A stretch of DNA of 64,000 nt, taken from an uncultured Bacteroides sp. (GTDB lineage: Bacteria > Bacteroidota > Bacteroidia > Bacteroidales > Bacteroidaceae). The position numbers and the translations under genes are program-made. The number at the start of each line of letters is the position of its first letter. Within the stretch, counting starts at the first letter, position 1. This document shows, one piece after another, positions 25,157-34,955 of this stretch. The stretch covers positions 1 through 64,000 of the forward strand of contig NZ_CAJLKP010000027.1 of the NCBI RefSeq assembly GCF_905207245.1. Reading direction: 5' to 3'. The notes under the pieces were generated by a model, which was not told the origin of the DNA, searched no databases, and saw only the letters and a list, made by a program, of their open reading frames with translations.

Positions 25157-26389
25157 ATGAAAATCAATAAACTCACTCTCTCTAATGGTTTGCGACTGGT
25201 GCATTACCAGGATATCAGTACTCAGATGGTGGCACTGAACATCGTCTATGATGTAGGTGCTCGGGATGAACATCCTGATCATACTGGTTTTGCCCACTTG
25301 TTCGAACATCTTATGTTCGGCGGTTCCGTGAATATTCCCGATTATGATGCCCCACTGCAATCGGCAGGAGGTGAAAACAATGCTTGGACGAACAATGATA
25401 TCACTAACTATTACCTTACCGTTCCCAAAGCGAATGTAGAGATTGGTTTCTGGTTGGAGTCCGACCGTATGCTGAGCCTGGCATTCAATGAACAAAGCCT
25501 TGAGGTGCAGCGCGGTGTGGTAATGGAGGAGTTTAAACAGCGTTGTCTGAACCAGCCTTATGGGGATGTGGGACATTTCATCCGCCCATTGGCCTATCAG
25601 GTGCACCCATATCGCTGGCCTACTATCGGAAAGGACTTGTCGCATATTGAACAAGCCACGCTGGAAGAGGTGAAAGCATTCTTCTACCGTTTTTATGCAC
25701 CCAACAATGCTGTGTTGGCCGTCACCGGAAACATTTCATGGGAAGAAACTGTCAGGTTGACAGAGAAGTGGTTTGGTCCGATACCCCGCAGGGATGTGCC
25801 TGTGCGGAATCTGCCGCAGGAAATTGCACAGACGGAAGCCCGCAGACAGGTGGTGGAGCGTCCCGTACCTTTGGATGCACTCTTTATGGCTTATCATATG
25901 TGCAGCCGCGAACATCCCGATTATTATGCGTTCGATATTCTTTCGGACATCCTTAGCAACGGGCGTTCCAGTCGTTTGAACCGTCGTCTGGTGCAGGAGC
26001 AGAAATTGTTCTCCAGTATTGATGCTTATATTTCCGGCACGCGTGATGCGGGACTGTTGCATATCAGTGGAAAACCGGCGGCAGGTGTGTCGTTGGAGGA
26101 GGCTGAGGCTGCTGTGTGCAAGGAGTTGGAAAAGCTGCAGCAGACAGCGATAGAGGAACAAGAACTGGAGAAAGTGAAGAATAAATTCGAGTCTACTCAG
26201 ATATTCGGAAATATTAATTACCTGAATGTAGCTACTAACCTGGCATGGTTCGAACTGACCGGGCAGGCGGAAGACATAGACCGCGAAGTAGAACGGTATC
26301 GCGCTGTGACGGCGGAACAATTGAAACGGGTGGCACAAGAGGCTTTCCGGGAGGAAAACTCGGTAGTGCTATATTATAAGAAAGAGTAG
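25157..26389 (+). CDS. M16-family zinc metallopeptidase
   Basis: 410 residues from MKINKLTL; an upstream in-frame ATG at 25067 lies inside the palindromic element and was rejected. The inverted zinc motif HxxEH is at 47-51 (FAHLFEHLMFGG), with the N-terminal M16 domain followed by the C-terminal homologous domain (from about 175). There is no signal peptide, unlike many Bacteroidota M16 proteins, so a cytoplasmic or membrane-associated role is likely. It cleaves peptides or unfolded proteins. The MATE gene starts six bases after its stop. Confidence 0.9.
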   Translation: MKINKLTLSNGLRLVHYQDISTQMVALNIVYDVGARDEHPDHTGFAHLFEHLMFGGSVNIPDYDAPLQSAGGENNAWTNNDITNYYLTVPKANVEIGFWLESDRMLSLAFNEQSLEVQRGVVMEEFKQRCLNQPYGDVGHFIRPLAYQVHPYRWPTIGKDLSHIEQATLEEVKAFFYRFYAPNNAVLAVTGNISWEETVRLTEKWFGPIPRRDVPVRNLPQEIAQTEARRQVVERPVPLDALFMAYHMCSREHPDYYAFDILSDILSNGRSSRLNRRLVQEQKLFSSIDAYISGTRDAGLLHISGKPAAGVSLEEAEAAVCKELEKLQQTAIEEQELEKVKNKFESTQIFGNINYLNVATNLAWFELTGQAEDIDREVERYRAVTAEQLKRVAQEAFREENSVVLYYKKE

Positions 26390-26395
26390 TTTTTT

Positions 26396-27730
26396 ATGAA
26401 GAATCTAATAGATACATACAAAGGCCATTACAAAGCCCTGTTTTATTTAGGGCTCCCTATCGTCATCGGCCAGTTGGGTGTCATCATCCTCGGCTTTGCC
26501 GATACCCTAATGGTAGGACATCATAGCACAGCGGAGCTGGCTGCCGCTTCTTTCACCAACAATCTTTTCACGCTTTGCATCATTTTCAGCACAGGTTTCT
26601 CTTACGGACTGACGCCTGTGGTGGGTGAGTTTTACGGGAACCGCCGCTTTATGGAAGCCGGACAGGCCTTGCGTTCCAGCCTGCTCGCCAATGTGCTGGT
26701 AGCCCTGCTGCTGACACTCGTCATGACCATCGTCTACTTCAATGTAGAGCGCATGGGACAACCGGAGGAACTGATTCCCTTGATAAAACCTTACTTCCTT
26801 ATACTGCTGGCATCGCTGGTATTCGTCATGCTCTTCAATGGTTTCAAGCAATTTACCGATGGTATCACCAACACGCAAACCGCCATGTGGGTGCTGCTTG
26901 GCGGGAATGCATTGAATATTGTCGGCAACTACGTACTGATTTACGGGAAGTTCGGCTGTCCGGAATTGGGATTGCTGGGGGCGGGCATCAGCACCCTGTT
27001 CTCACGTATAGTGATGGTGATTGTATTTGCACTTATCATTTTCCGTACTCGCAGATTTCTGAGGTATAAGGCGGGTTTCCTTCGCCTGGGTTGGTCGAAA
27101 CAGATGTTCAGGAGGCTCAATGCACTTGGATGGCCTGTTGGTTTGCAGATGGGGATGGAGACGGCTTCATTTAGTCTCAGTACCATCATGGTGGGGTGGT
27201 TGGGCACCATTGCTTTGGCTTCCCACCAGATTATGCTTACCATTTCCCAGTTCACGTTTATGATGTTCTATGGGATGGGGGCGGCAGTGGCGGTTCGTGT
27301 CAGCAATTTCAAGGGGCAGAGTGATATGGTGAATGTACGTCGTTCGGCATATGCCGGTTTCCATTTGATTATGGCAATGGCGGTGGTGCTTCTGAGCATT
27401 GTGTTCCTGTTTCGTAATAGGGTGGGAGGTTGGTTCACAGATAGCATGGAGGTGTCGGCCATGGTGTCTTCCCTGTTCCTGCCGTTTCTGGTTTATCAGT
27501 TTGGCGACGGGCTGCAAATCAGTTTTGCCAATGCCTTGCGCGGCATTGCAGACGTAAAACCTATGATGTTCATTGCATTTATCTCCTATTTTATTATATC
27601 TTTGCCTGTGGGTTACCTATGCGGTTTTGTACTGGGCTGGGGCACGGTCGGTGTCTGGATGGCGTTTCCGTTTGGGTTGACGAGCGCAGGCATTATGCTT
27701 TGGCTACGGTTCCGCTATAAGACGAGATGA
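26396..27730 (+). CDS. MATE-family efflux transporter
   Basis: 444 residues with 12 predicted membrane segments in two related halves. Family patterns include PIVIGQLGVIILGFADTLMVG near the start and GWPVGLQMGMETASFSLSTIMVG at the beginning of the second half. These pumps exchange cationic drugs or metabolites for Na+ or H+. It lies between an M16 protease gene (six bases) and a hybrid histidine kinase gene (17 bases), so all three probably share a transcript. Confidence 0.92.
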   Translation: MKNLIDTYKGHYKALFYLGLPIVIGQLGVIILGFADTLMVGHHSTAELAAASFTNNLFTLCIIFSTGFSYGLTPVVGEFYGNRRFMEAGQALRSSLLANVLVALLLTLVMTIVYFNVERMGQPEELIPLIKPYFLILLASLVFVMLFNGFKQFTDGITNTQTAMWVLLGGNALNIVGNYVLIYGKFGCPELGLLGAGISTLFSRIVMVIVFALIIFRTRRFLRYKAGFLRLGWSKQMFRRLNALGWPVGLQMGMETASFSLSTIMVGWLGTIALASHQIMLTISQFTFMMFYGMGAAVAVRVSNFKGQSDMVNVRRSAYAGFHLIMAMAVVLLSIVFLFRNRVGGWFTDSMEVSAMVSSLFLPFLVYQFGDGLQISFANALRGIADVKPMMFIAFISYFIISLPVGYLCGFVLGWGTVGVWMAFPFGLTSAGIMLWLRFRYKTR

Positions 27731-27747
27731 AAGAAAAGTGATAGAAT

Positions 27748-30099
27748 ATGAACAATGTCTCCAAGAAGAAAATAGCTGCCGGTTATGCTGTCCTGCTGGC
27801 AGTTTTGCTTTACTCCCTGTTCTTTGTGCACAGGGAGATGGAGAACCTTATGAGTTCCGACACTAGCGACATCCTGCGTACCGACAGCTTGATAGGTCTT
27901 TTGCGGGAGAAAGATGCCAATACCGTCCGCCTACTGCGCACGCTGAGCGAAGCAAACGACAGCATGATTTCCGCCCGTGAGGTGGAGCAGATAATTGCCG
28001 AACAGGATACCATCATTACTCAACAACGTGTGCAGCGTCGTGTTACTGCCCGTCGTGATACAGTTGTGACGCAACCCAAGAAGAAGGGCTTCTTCCGCCG
28101 TCTGGGCGAAGTCTTCGTGCCACCCAAGAAGGATACTGCCGTGCAGGTACAGACTACCCTTGAAGTGGCCACCGATACCATTCTCGATGCCTACAACCCC
28201 GTCGATTCCCTGCATGCAAAACTGCGTACTGTTGCCCAACAGAAGAAGGCGACTAATAGCGTGGTGCAACGTCGCAAGCGAACCCTGCAACGCCTAGACC
28301 ATGCACTGACCGCCCGCATCGACAGCCTCTTGAAAGGATATGAACAGGAAACCCTGCTCCGCGCCCGCGAAGAAGCCGAGTATCAGAAGGCGGTGCGCCA
28401 TCGTTCAGCAACCATCATTTCGGGTATTGCGGCGGGAGCCGTAGTGTTGTCCGTCATCTTCCTTGTCATGATTTGGCGCGACATTACCCGTAGCAACCGC
28501 TACCGCCGCCAATTGGAAGAGGCCAACCGCTTCGCCGAGGAACTGCTCGCCTCCCGCGAAAAACTGATGCTTGCCATCACCCACGACTTCAAAGCCCCTT
28601 TAGGCTCCATCATGGGCTATGCCGACCTGCTTTCACGTCTCACTGTAGATGAGCGGCAACGCTTCTACCTCGATAATATGAAAACCTCCTCGGAACACCT
28701 TCTGAAACTGGTTACCGATCTGCTCGACTTCCATCGCCTCGACCTGAAAAAAGCTGAGATTAATCGTGTCACTTTCCACCCTTCACGCTTGCTGGAAGAA
28801 ATCTATGTCAGCTTCGAACCACTGACTTCCGCCAAGGGACTGTCTCTGAAATGCGATATAGCCCCTGAACTGAAAGGAACCTTCATCAGTGACCCACTGC
28901 GCTTGCGCCAGATTGTCAACAATCTGCTTTCCAATGCTGTGAAGTTCACTTCGGAGGGCAGCATTACACTGACAGCCTGTTTTGTACCGAAGGATGACCC
29001 TGCTTTCTCCGGTAATCACCTGAAGCTCTCTGTCATCGATACAGGCAAGGGTATGGAGGCGGGCGACCGTGAACGTATCTTTCAGGAATTTACCCGCCTG
29101 CCGGGAGCACAGGGCGAAGAAGGGTTCGGACTGGGACTGTCCATCGTCCGCATGTTGGTGCAGTTACTCGAAGGGCGTATAGATGTGGACAGTGTGCCCG
29201 GAAAGGGGAGCACATTTACACTTCGCGTTCCGCTTTATCCGGTGAAGAGGGAGGGGAATGAAGAATTGGGAATGAAGAATGAAGAATTGGGCTGCGCACC
29301 CACGCCGTCAGGTAATTCTTCATTCTTCATTTCTAATTCTTCATCTTTCCATATCCTCATGATTGATGACGACCGTATCCAACTCACCCTCACCTCCGCC
29401 ATGTTGTCGCAAAGCGGCATAACCTCCGTCACTTGCCTGCAATTGGATGAATTGTTGGATGCCTTGCGTACCGACACTTTCGATGTGCTGCTTACTGACG
29501 TGCAGATGCCTGCAATGAACGGTTTCGACCTGCTGAATCTGTTGCGTGCTTCGAATATTCCGCAGGCAAAGACCATACCTGTAATTGCCGTCACTGCACG
29601 CAGCGACATGCAACGGGATGAATTTCTAAAACACGGCTTCACCGGCTGCCTGCACAAACCGTTCATGGTGAATGAGTTGCTTGCCGAATTGAAACAGGAA
29701 GCCGGGGAACTGAAAGCAACACCTCCAGAAACTGAGTCAATCGCCGATACACCGACACCGGCCGGCACTTCGACTTTGAATTTTTCCGCCCTCACCGCCT
29801 TCTCCGGTGATGATGCCGACGCGGCAAAATCCATTCTGGAAAGTTTCGTCACCGAGACGCGCCTTAACACTGACCACCTGCGGCATTCCCTTGAGGCGGA
29901 AGACACAGATGGCATCGCAGCTATGGGCCACAAGATGCTCCCCCTCTTTACGCTGTTGGGTGCTGATGAACTCGTAATTCTGCTGAAAGCGCTCGAAGCA
30001 TCGCACGGCGTGCCTTTTAACGAAGAGATAAAAGAAAAGTCACTTTTGGCACTGAGCATTATAGAAGAAGTGCTGACACAAGCTGTGAAACTCTATTAG
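27748..30099 (+). CDS. Hybrid sensor histidine kinase (HisKA-HATPase-REC-HPt) with in-frame palindromic insert
   Basis: 783 residues. Membrane segments at about 12-28 and 222-242 enclose a helical, Arg/Lys-rich sensor region. HisKA has the phosphorylated His279 (AITHDFKAPLG); the ATPase domain has NNLLSNAVKF and DTGKGMEAGD boxes, GFGLGLSIV and a final GKGSTFTLRVPL. The receiver domain carries Asp584 (LLTDVQMP), and a C-terminal HPt domain has His728 (AAMGHKML). Residues about 504-532, between kinase and receiver, are encoded by palindromic element D and read NEELGMKNEELG...NSSFFISNSS. It would pass phosphate His-Asp-His to a separate regulator. It is last of the M16-MATE-kinase group. Confidence 0.92.
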   Translation: MNNVSKKKIAAGYAVLLAVLLYSLFFVHREMENLMSSDTSDILRTDSLIGLLREKDANTVRLLRTLSEANDSMISAREVEQIIAEQDTIITQQRVQRRVTARRDTVVTQPKKKGFFRRLGEVFVPPKKDTAVQVQTTLEVATDTILDAYNPVDSLHAKLRTVAQQKKATNSVVQRRKRTLQRLDHALTARIDSLLKGYEQETLLRAREEAEYQKAVRHRSATIISGIAAGAVVLSVIFLVMIWRDITRSNRYRRQLEEANRFAEELLASREKLMLAITHDFKAPLGSIMGYADLLSRLTVDERQRFYLDNMKTSSEHLLKLVTDLLDFHRLDLKKAEINRVTFHPSRLLEEIYVSFEPLTSAKGLSLKCDIAPELKGTFISDPLRLRQIVNNLLSNAVKFTSEGSITLTACFVPKDDPAFSGNHLKLSVIDTGKGMEAGDRERIFQEFTRLPGAQGEEGFGLGLSIVRMLVQLLEGRIDVDSVPGKGSTFTLRVPLYPVKREGNEELGMKNEELGCAPTPSGNSSFFISNSSSFHILMIDDDRIQLTLTSAMLSQSGITSVTCLQLDELLDALRTDTFDVLLTDVQMPAMNGFDLLNLLRASNIPQAKTIPVIAVTARSDMQRDEFLKHGFTGCLHKPFMVNELLAELKQEAGELKATPPETESIADTPTPAGTSTLNFSALTAFSGDDADAAKSILESFVTETRLNTDHLRHSLEAEDTDGIAAMGHKMLPLFTLLGADELVILLKALEASHGVPFNEEIKEKSLLALSIIEEVLTQAVKLY
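29258..29344. repeat. Palindromic element D inside the hybrid kinase gene
   Basis: Arms 29258-29288 and 29314-29344 pair at 29 of 31 positions and consist of GAATGAAGAATT words, as in element A. The centre has GCTGCGCA at 29291-29298, as in element C. It is in frame, without stops on the coding strand, in the linker between the ATPase and receiver domains. Confidence 0.85.
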
Positions 30100-30260
30100 A
30101 AAATCAAGATACGATATGTTCCCGGACAATTTACAAGTTAATTAAACCAACTATTCGAAACATCTGCTTTTTGGACTTTTTTTCTTTATGGGGAACTAAA
30201 TGTCAGGAGAATTTGTTTACTTTGTAACGATTTAAACACTGACTATCGAATGATACTCTC

Positions 30261-33200
30261 ATGAGAAGAAAATGGATAAAATGGGTAGTATGGATACTGC
30301 TTACACCTGTTATACTGTTTGTAATACTGATGGTATTGCTCTACGTGCCTCCCGTACAAAACCTAATACGGAAACAGGCCACTGCAATAGCATCCGAAGC
30401 TACGGGTATGGATATATCCGTAGAGCGGATAGACCTCCGCTTTCCGTTGAACCTGCTGGTGCGCGGCGTGCAGGTGATACAGCCTGTGCAGGCTGACAAA
30501 CAAATCGCTTCCGTCCCCGGTGACACCCTCGCCATGCGGCAAGTCTCTGACACCTTGCTGTTGCTCGAAAGCCTGAACGTGCGCGTGCAGGCATGGCCCT
30601 TGATACGGGGACAGGTGGAAGTGGATGAAGTAACTTTGAACGGTGTTTCCGTAAATTCCGCCAATCTGATAGAAGGCATGCACCTGAAAGGTGTGCTGGG
30701 CCGCTTCTTCCTCGAAAGCCATGGCATCAATCTGAAGACGGAAGATGTCGTGCTCAATCGTATAGAACTGAGCGACACCCACATGTTGGTAGTGATGAAC
30801 GACACCACCACTGCCGAACCGGACACTACTGCCACTACTCTCAATTGGAAAATAGCCCTGCACAAACTAGCGTTGAAAAACGTCTCCGTAGACCTGCAAA
30901 TGCCTCTCGACTCCATGAGCCTCGACGCCCGTCTGGGCGAGGCGGAAATAGACGATGCCACTGCTGACCTCGGACGCCAAGCCTATGGTTTCAGGCAATT
31001 CCTGCTTAGCGGCACCTCTGTGAATTATGATACGGGCAGCCACCTTGCCAGTGCACTGAACAGCCTTATCGACACCGGCAGCCTTGCCAATGCCGACAGC
31101 ACCTCCGTGAAGCCCCTTCCCGGTTTCGATGCTTCGCACATTGCCTTGCGGGATATACGCATCGGCATAGACTCCGTGCTTTACGCCGGGCACAATATCA
31201 ACGCCGTCATTCGCGAATTCTCCATGAACGAACGTTCCGGTCTGAGCGTTACCTCACTGACGGGACGGGTGTTTGCTGATTCCACTGTGATACAGGTACC
31301 GTTTTTAAAGCTCCTCACCCCGCATAGCGAGATGGACTTCACCGCGCAGACTTACTGGGAGTTAGTGGATATTCCTACCACCGGGCGATTGACCGCCCGC
31401 TTCAACGCCCGCATCGGTAAGCAGGATGTAATGCTCTTTGCTGGCGAACTTCCTGAAACTTTTAAGGAAGCCTATCCCTTCCGCCCCCTCACCATTCGTG
31501 CCGGAACGGAAGGTAACTTCAGGCAGATGCAGATTTCACGTTTCAACGTGGATTTGCCGGGCGCTTTCACCCTTGACGGCGGCGGCGAAATATGGAACCT
31601 CACCGACAGTCTGACCCGCAACGGGAGCATCGACCTCGACATCCGCACTCAGAATCTGAACTTCCTTACCGGCCTGACAGGTGTCACTCCGGATGGCTCC
31701 ATCGTGGTGCCGGACAGTATGCATCTGACGGCGCGTCTCACCATGGATGGCCCCAAGTACGATGCCACCCTGAAGCTGAAAGAGCGCGAAGGCGTGCTGA
31801 ACCTGCTGGCACACTACAACACCGCAACTGAAGCCTATCAGGCGGACCTCAACGTGGATGCCCTGCAACTGCACCATTTCCTGCCCAAAGACTCTATTTA
31901 TACCCTTTCGGCTAAAGTTGCTGCCAAAGGCCAGGGCTTCGACCCTGCCAACCACCGCACGGTGGCCACCCTGAAAGCCTCCCTCGGCGAATTGCAATAC
32001 GGCCACTGGCACATCTCCGGTATAGACCTGACGGCGGGATTGAAATCCGCTCTTGCCACCGTGCACCTGGCGAGTGACAACCCACTCTTGAAGATGCAGG
32101 CCGAAGCCGATATGCGTCTGGACCGCAAGTATCTGGACGGTAAACTCGATATGAATGTGACGGAGGTGGGCTTGCATGAGTTGGGTATTTCGCCCAAACC
32201 CTTGAAGCATCCTTTCGCCTTCAATCTCGGTGCGGAAGCACGCCACGACTCCATCAAAATGAAGATGGATGCAGGCGACCTTGACTTCCAGTTCCGTGCC
32301 CGCAGCACTCTGAAGAAACTGATAGACCAAGGCAGTGCTTTCGCCACACTTCTCACCAGACAGATAGAACAGAAGCAGCTTGACCATGCCGAACTGCGGC
32401 GGGCGCTCCCCTCGGCCGGTATGCAACTGAAAGCGGGCAAGCAGAATCCCGTCAGTTACTTTCTGGTAACGAAGGATATTTCTTTTAATGATCTCATTCT
32501 GCGCTTCGGCACCACACCCCAGCGGGGTATCAATGGCCGGACCGCTATACACGGTCTGCGCATGGATTCCTTGCAACTGGATACCATCTTCTTTGCCATC
32601 AGTCAGGATACTGCTCGCATGAAGTTGCAGGGCGGTGTTATCAACGGGCCGAAGAATCCTCAGGTTGTATTCCGCAGCACATTGACGGGCGAAGTCCGCA
32701 ACGATGATGCCGAACTGACTCTGAACTACGTGGATGCCAAGGGAGACACCGGTCTCGATCTCGGGGTCAATGCCCGCCCACTCATTGAAGGCAGGGGGAG
32801 GGGCAATGGTATCGCTTTCCGCCTGACGCCCGCCGAGCCCATCATTGCCTTCCAAAAGTTCCATTTTGTAGATGGCAACAACTGGATTTACTTGCACAAA
32901 AATATGCGAGTCTATGCCAATGTGGACATGGACAGCAATGACGGACTCTGTTTCCGTATGCAGTCCGATAGGTCGGACACCGTTTCTTTGCAGAACATTA
33001 ATCTGGAATTAATCCGTTTCCGTCTGGACAAACTGAGTGGTATCTTGCCCTATATGCCACGGATAACAGGACTATTCTCAGCAGAAGCAAATTATATACA
33101 GACGGCAACTTCACTGCAAGTGTCGGCGGAAGCCGGTGTGGAAAACCTGACCTACGAACGCCAGCCGGTAGGTAACATCGGACTGGGTGCCACGTGGCTA

Positions 33201-34898
33201 CCGGGTGATGCAGGTACTCACTACCTGAACGCTTATTTCCGTTCGGGAGATCAGGAAGTATTGACTGCCGATGCTGTGCTGAAGCAGAAGAACGGACGCG
33301 ATTCCATCGATGTCAATACCACCTTTGAACATTTCCCGCTTTCGCTTGCCAATGCTTTCGTTCCCGACCGTATGGTTGCCCTCACAGGTGATATTGATGG
33401 CGGGCTCTACATCAACGGCTCCCTGGAAAAGCCGAAGTTGAGTGGAGACCTTTCGTTGGACAGTGTATCGGTTTATGCCCGCCAGGCAGGCGCACGCTAT
33501 TGGTTCGACAACCGTCCGTTGAAGATAGAAAACAATCAGCTTATCTTTAATAAGTTTGCCATATACACCACCAGCCGGAATCCCTTTACGATAGACGGTA
33601 ATGTGGACTTCCGTAATATGGAGAAGCCTACTGCGAAACTGAATCTGCGTGCCCAGAATTATACTTTACTCGATGCGCCCCGTACCAAGGAAAGCATGCT
33701 CTACGGTAAAATCTTCGTAGACCTGAATGCCACCGTACGCGGTCCGCTGGATGCGTTGACCATGCGCGGGAATATGAATCTGCTGGGTAATACGGATGTG
33801 ACCTATGTGTTGACTGATTCTCCCCTGACGGTGGAGGACCGCTTGGGTGAGCTTGTGAAGTTCACTTCCTTTACGGATACCACTTCTGTACAGGCCACGG
33901 AAACACCGACCATGTCGCTTGGCGGTATGGATATGCTGATGTCTGTGCATATTGACGATGCCGTGCGCCTGCGTGCCGACCTCAGTCCCGACCGTAGTAG
34001 TCGCGTGGAACTTGAAGGGGGAGGAGACCTGAATCTGCAATATACTCCACAGGGCGATCTTACGTTGTCCGGTCGTTATACTTTGATTGGCGGTATGATG
34101 AAGTATGCCTTGCCTGTGATTCCTTTGAAAGAATTTCAGTTCACCAATGGCAGTTATGTCGACTGGACGGGGAATCCGATGAATCCCAAACTGAACCTGA
34201 CTGCCACGGAGCGTGTCCGCGCTTCCGTCTCCGACGGCGATGACAATAGTGGCTCACGCATGGTAAACTTCGATGTGTCCATCAGCATTAAGAACAGTCT
34301 GGAAAACCCCGACCTGAGTTTCAACCTCAGCGCACCCGAGGATGCCAGCGTACAGAATGAATTGGCGGCAATGAGTGCAGACGAGCGAAGCAAGCAGGCC
34401 ATCACCATGCTTGCCACAGGCATGTATCTGTACAATGGGGGGAAAGGTGGTGGACTGACTATGGGATCCGCACTGAACAGTGTACTGCAAAGCCAGATTA
34501 ATTCGTTAACCGGAAACCTTAAGAATGCATCTCTCAGTGTCGGTATTGAGGACCGCACTGCTGCCGAAACCGGTGATAAACAAACGGATTATAGTTTCCG
34601 CTATTCGCAACGTTTCTTTAATGACCGTGTGCAGGTTATCATTGGTGGAAAAGTGTCCAGTGGTGCCAATGCTACGAATGATGTAGAGTCGTTCATCGAC
34701 AATATCTCACTGGAATATCGACTGGACAACAGTGGAACGCGCTATGTTCGCGTTTTCCATAACAAGAATTATGAAAGTGTGCTTGATGGTGAAATCACTG
34801 AGACGGGTGTCGGTCTTGTACTCCGCCGCAAGATGGATAAGCTAAGCGAGTTGTTCATTTTCAAGAGAAAAAAGAAAATAGAGCCGGTAAGTGAATAA
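30261..34898 (+). CDS. tamB: Translocation and assembly module protein TamB
   Basis: 1545 residues. A membrane anchor near the N-terminus (about 8-28, WVVWILLTPVILFVILM...) is followed by a very long periplasmic part of repeated beta strands, the AsmA/TamB-type groove, ending in a C-terminal DUF490 (TamB) domain (about 1180-1500, with LTLSGRYTLIGGMMKYALPVIPLKEF...). Such proteins bridge inner and outer membranes and carry phospholipids or help outer-membrane protein assembly. The tamL gene starts 57 bp downstream, the standard Bacteroidota pairing. A 161-bp gap separates it from the kinase gene; TTACTTTG at 30217-30224 is a weak -7 candidate there. Confidence 0.9.
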   Translation: MRRKWIKWVVWILLTPVILFVILMVLLYVPPVQNLIRKQATAIASEATGMDISVERIDLRFPLNLLVRGVQVIQPVQADKQIASVPGDTLAMRQVSDTLLLLESLNVRVQAWPLIRGQVEVDEVTLNGVSVNSANLIEGMHLKGVLGRFFLESHGINLKTEDVVLNRIELSDTHMLVVMNDTTTAEPDTTATTLNWKIALHKLALKNVSVDLQMPLDSMSLDARLGEAEIDDATADLGRQAYGFRQFLLSGTSVNYDTGSHLASALNSLIDTGSLANADSTSVKPLPGFDASHIALRDIRIGIDSVLYAGHNINAVIREFSMNERSGLSVTSLTGRVFADSTVIQVPFLKLLTPHSEMDFTAQTYWELVDIPTTGRLTARFNARIGKQDVMLFAGELPETFKEAYPFRPLTIRAGTEGNFRQMQISRFNVDLPGAFTLDGGGEIWNLTDSLTRNGSIDLDIRTQNLNFLTGLTGVTPDGSIVVPDSMHLTARLTMDGPKYDATLKLKEREGVLNLLAHYNTATEAYQADLNVDALQLHHFLPKDSIYTLSAKVAAKGQGFDPANHRTVATLKASLGELQYGHWHISGIDLTAGLKSALATVHLASDNPLLKMQAEADMRLDRKYLDGKLDMNVTEVGLHELGISPKPLKHPFAFNLGAEARHDSIKMKMDAGDLDFQFRARSTLKKLIDQGSAFATLLTRQIEQKQLDHAELRRALPSAGMQLKAGKQNPVSYFLVTKDISFNDLILRFGTTPQRGINGRTAIHGLRMDSLQLDTIFFAISQDTARMKLQGGVINGPKNPQVVFRSTLTGEVRNDDAELTLNYVDAKGDTGLDLGVNARPLIEGRGRGNGIAFRLTPAEPIIAFQKFHFVDGNNWIYLHKNMRVYANVDMDSNDGLCFRMQSDRSDTVSLQNINLELIRFRLDKLSGILPYMPRITGLFSAEANYIQTATSLQVSAEAGVENLTYERQPVGNIGLGATWLPGDAGTHYLNAYFRSGDQEVLTADAVLKQKNGRDSIDVNTTFEHFPLSLANAFVPDRMVALTGDIDGGLYINGSLEKPKLSGDLSLDSVSVYARQAGARYWFDNRPLKIENNQLIFNKFAIYTTSRNPFTIDGNVDFRNMEKPTAKLNLRAQNYTLLDAPRTKESMLYGKIFVDLNATVRGPLDALTMRGNMNLLGNTDVTYVLTDSPLTVEDRLGELVKFTSFTDTTSVQATETPTMSLGGMDMLMSVHIDDAVRLRADLSPDRSSRVELEGGGDLNLQYTPQGDLTLSGRYTLIGGMMKYALPVIPLKEFQFTNGSYVDWTGNPMNPKLNLTATERVRASVSDGDDNSGSRMVNFDVSISIKNSLENPDLSFNLSAPEDASVQNELAAMSADERSKQAITMLATGMYLYNGGKGGGLTMGSALNSVLQSQINSLTGNLKNASLSVGIEDRTAAETGDKQTDYSFRYSQRFFNDRVQVIIGGKVSSGANATNDVESFIDNISLEYRLDNSGTRYVRVFHNKNYESVLDGEITETGVGLVLRRKMDKLSELFIFKRKKKIEPVSE

Positions 34899-34955
34899 TA
34901 TGAATGATAATTTGTAGGGGTGAGTAGTTACACCCGCAAACATAAAGCAAAGAAG

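Noticed and set aside
29258..29344. Gene fusion or split point in the hybrid kinase
   Set aside because: The frame is continuous through element D, and the kinase, receiver and HPt domains are all complete, so it is one gene with an insert rather than two genes.
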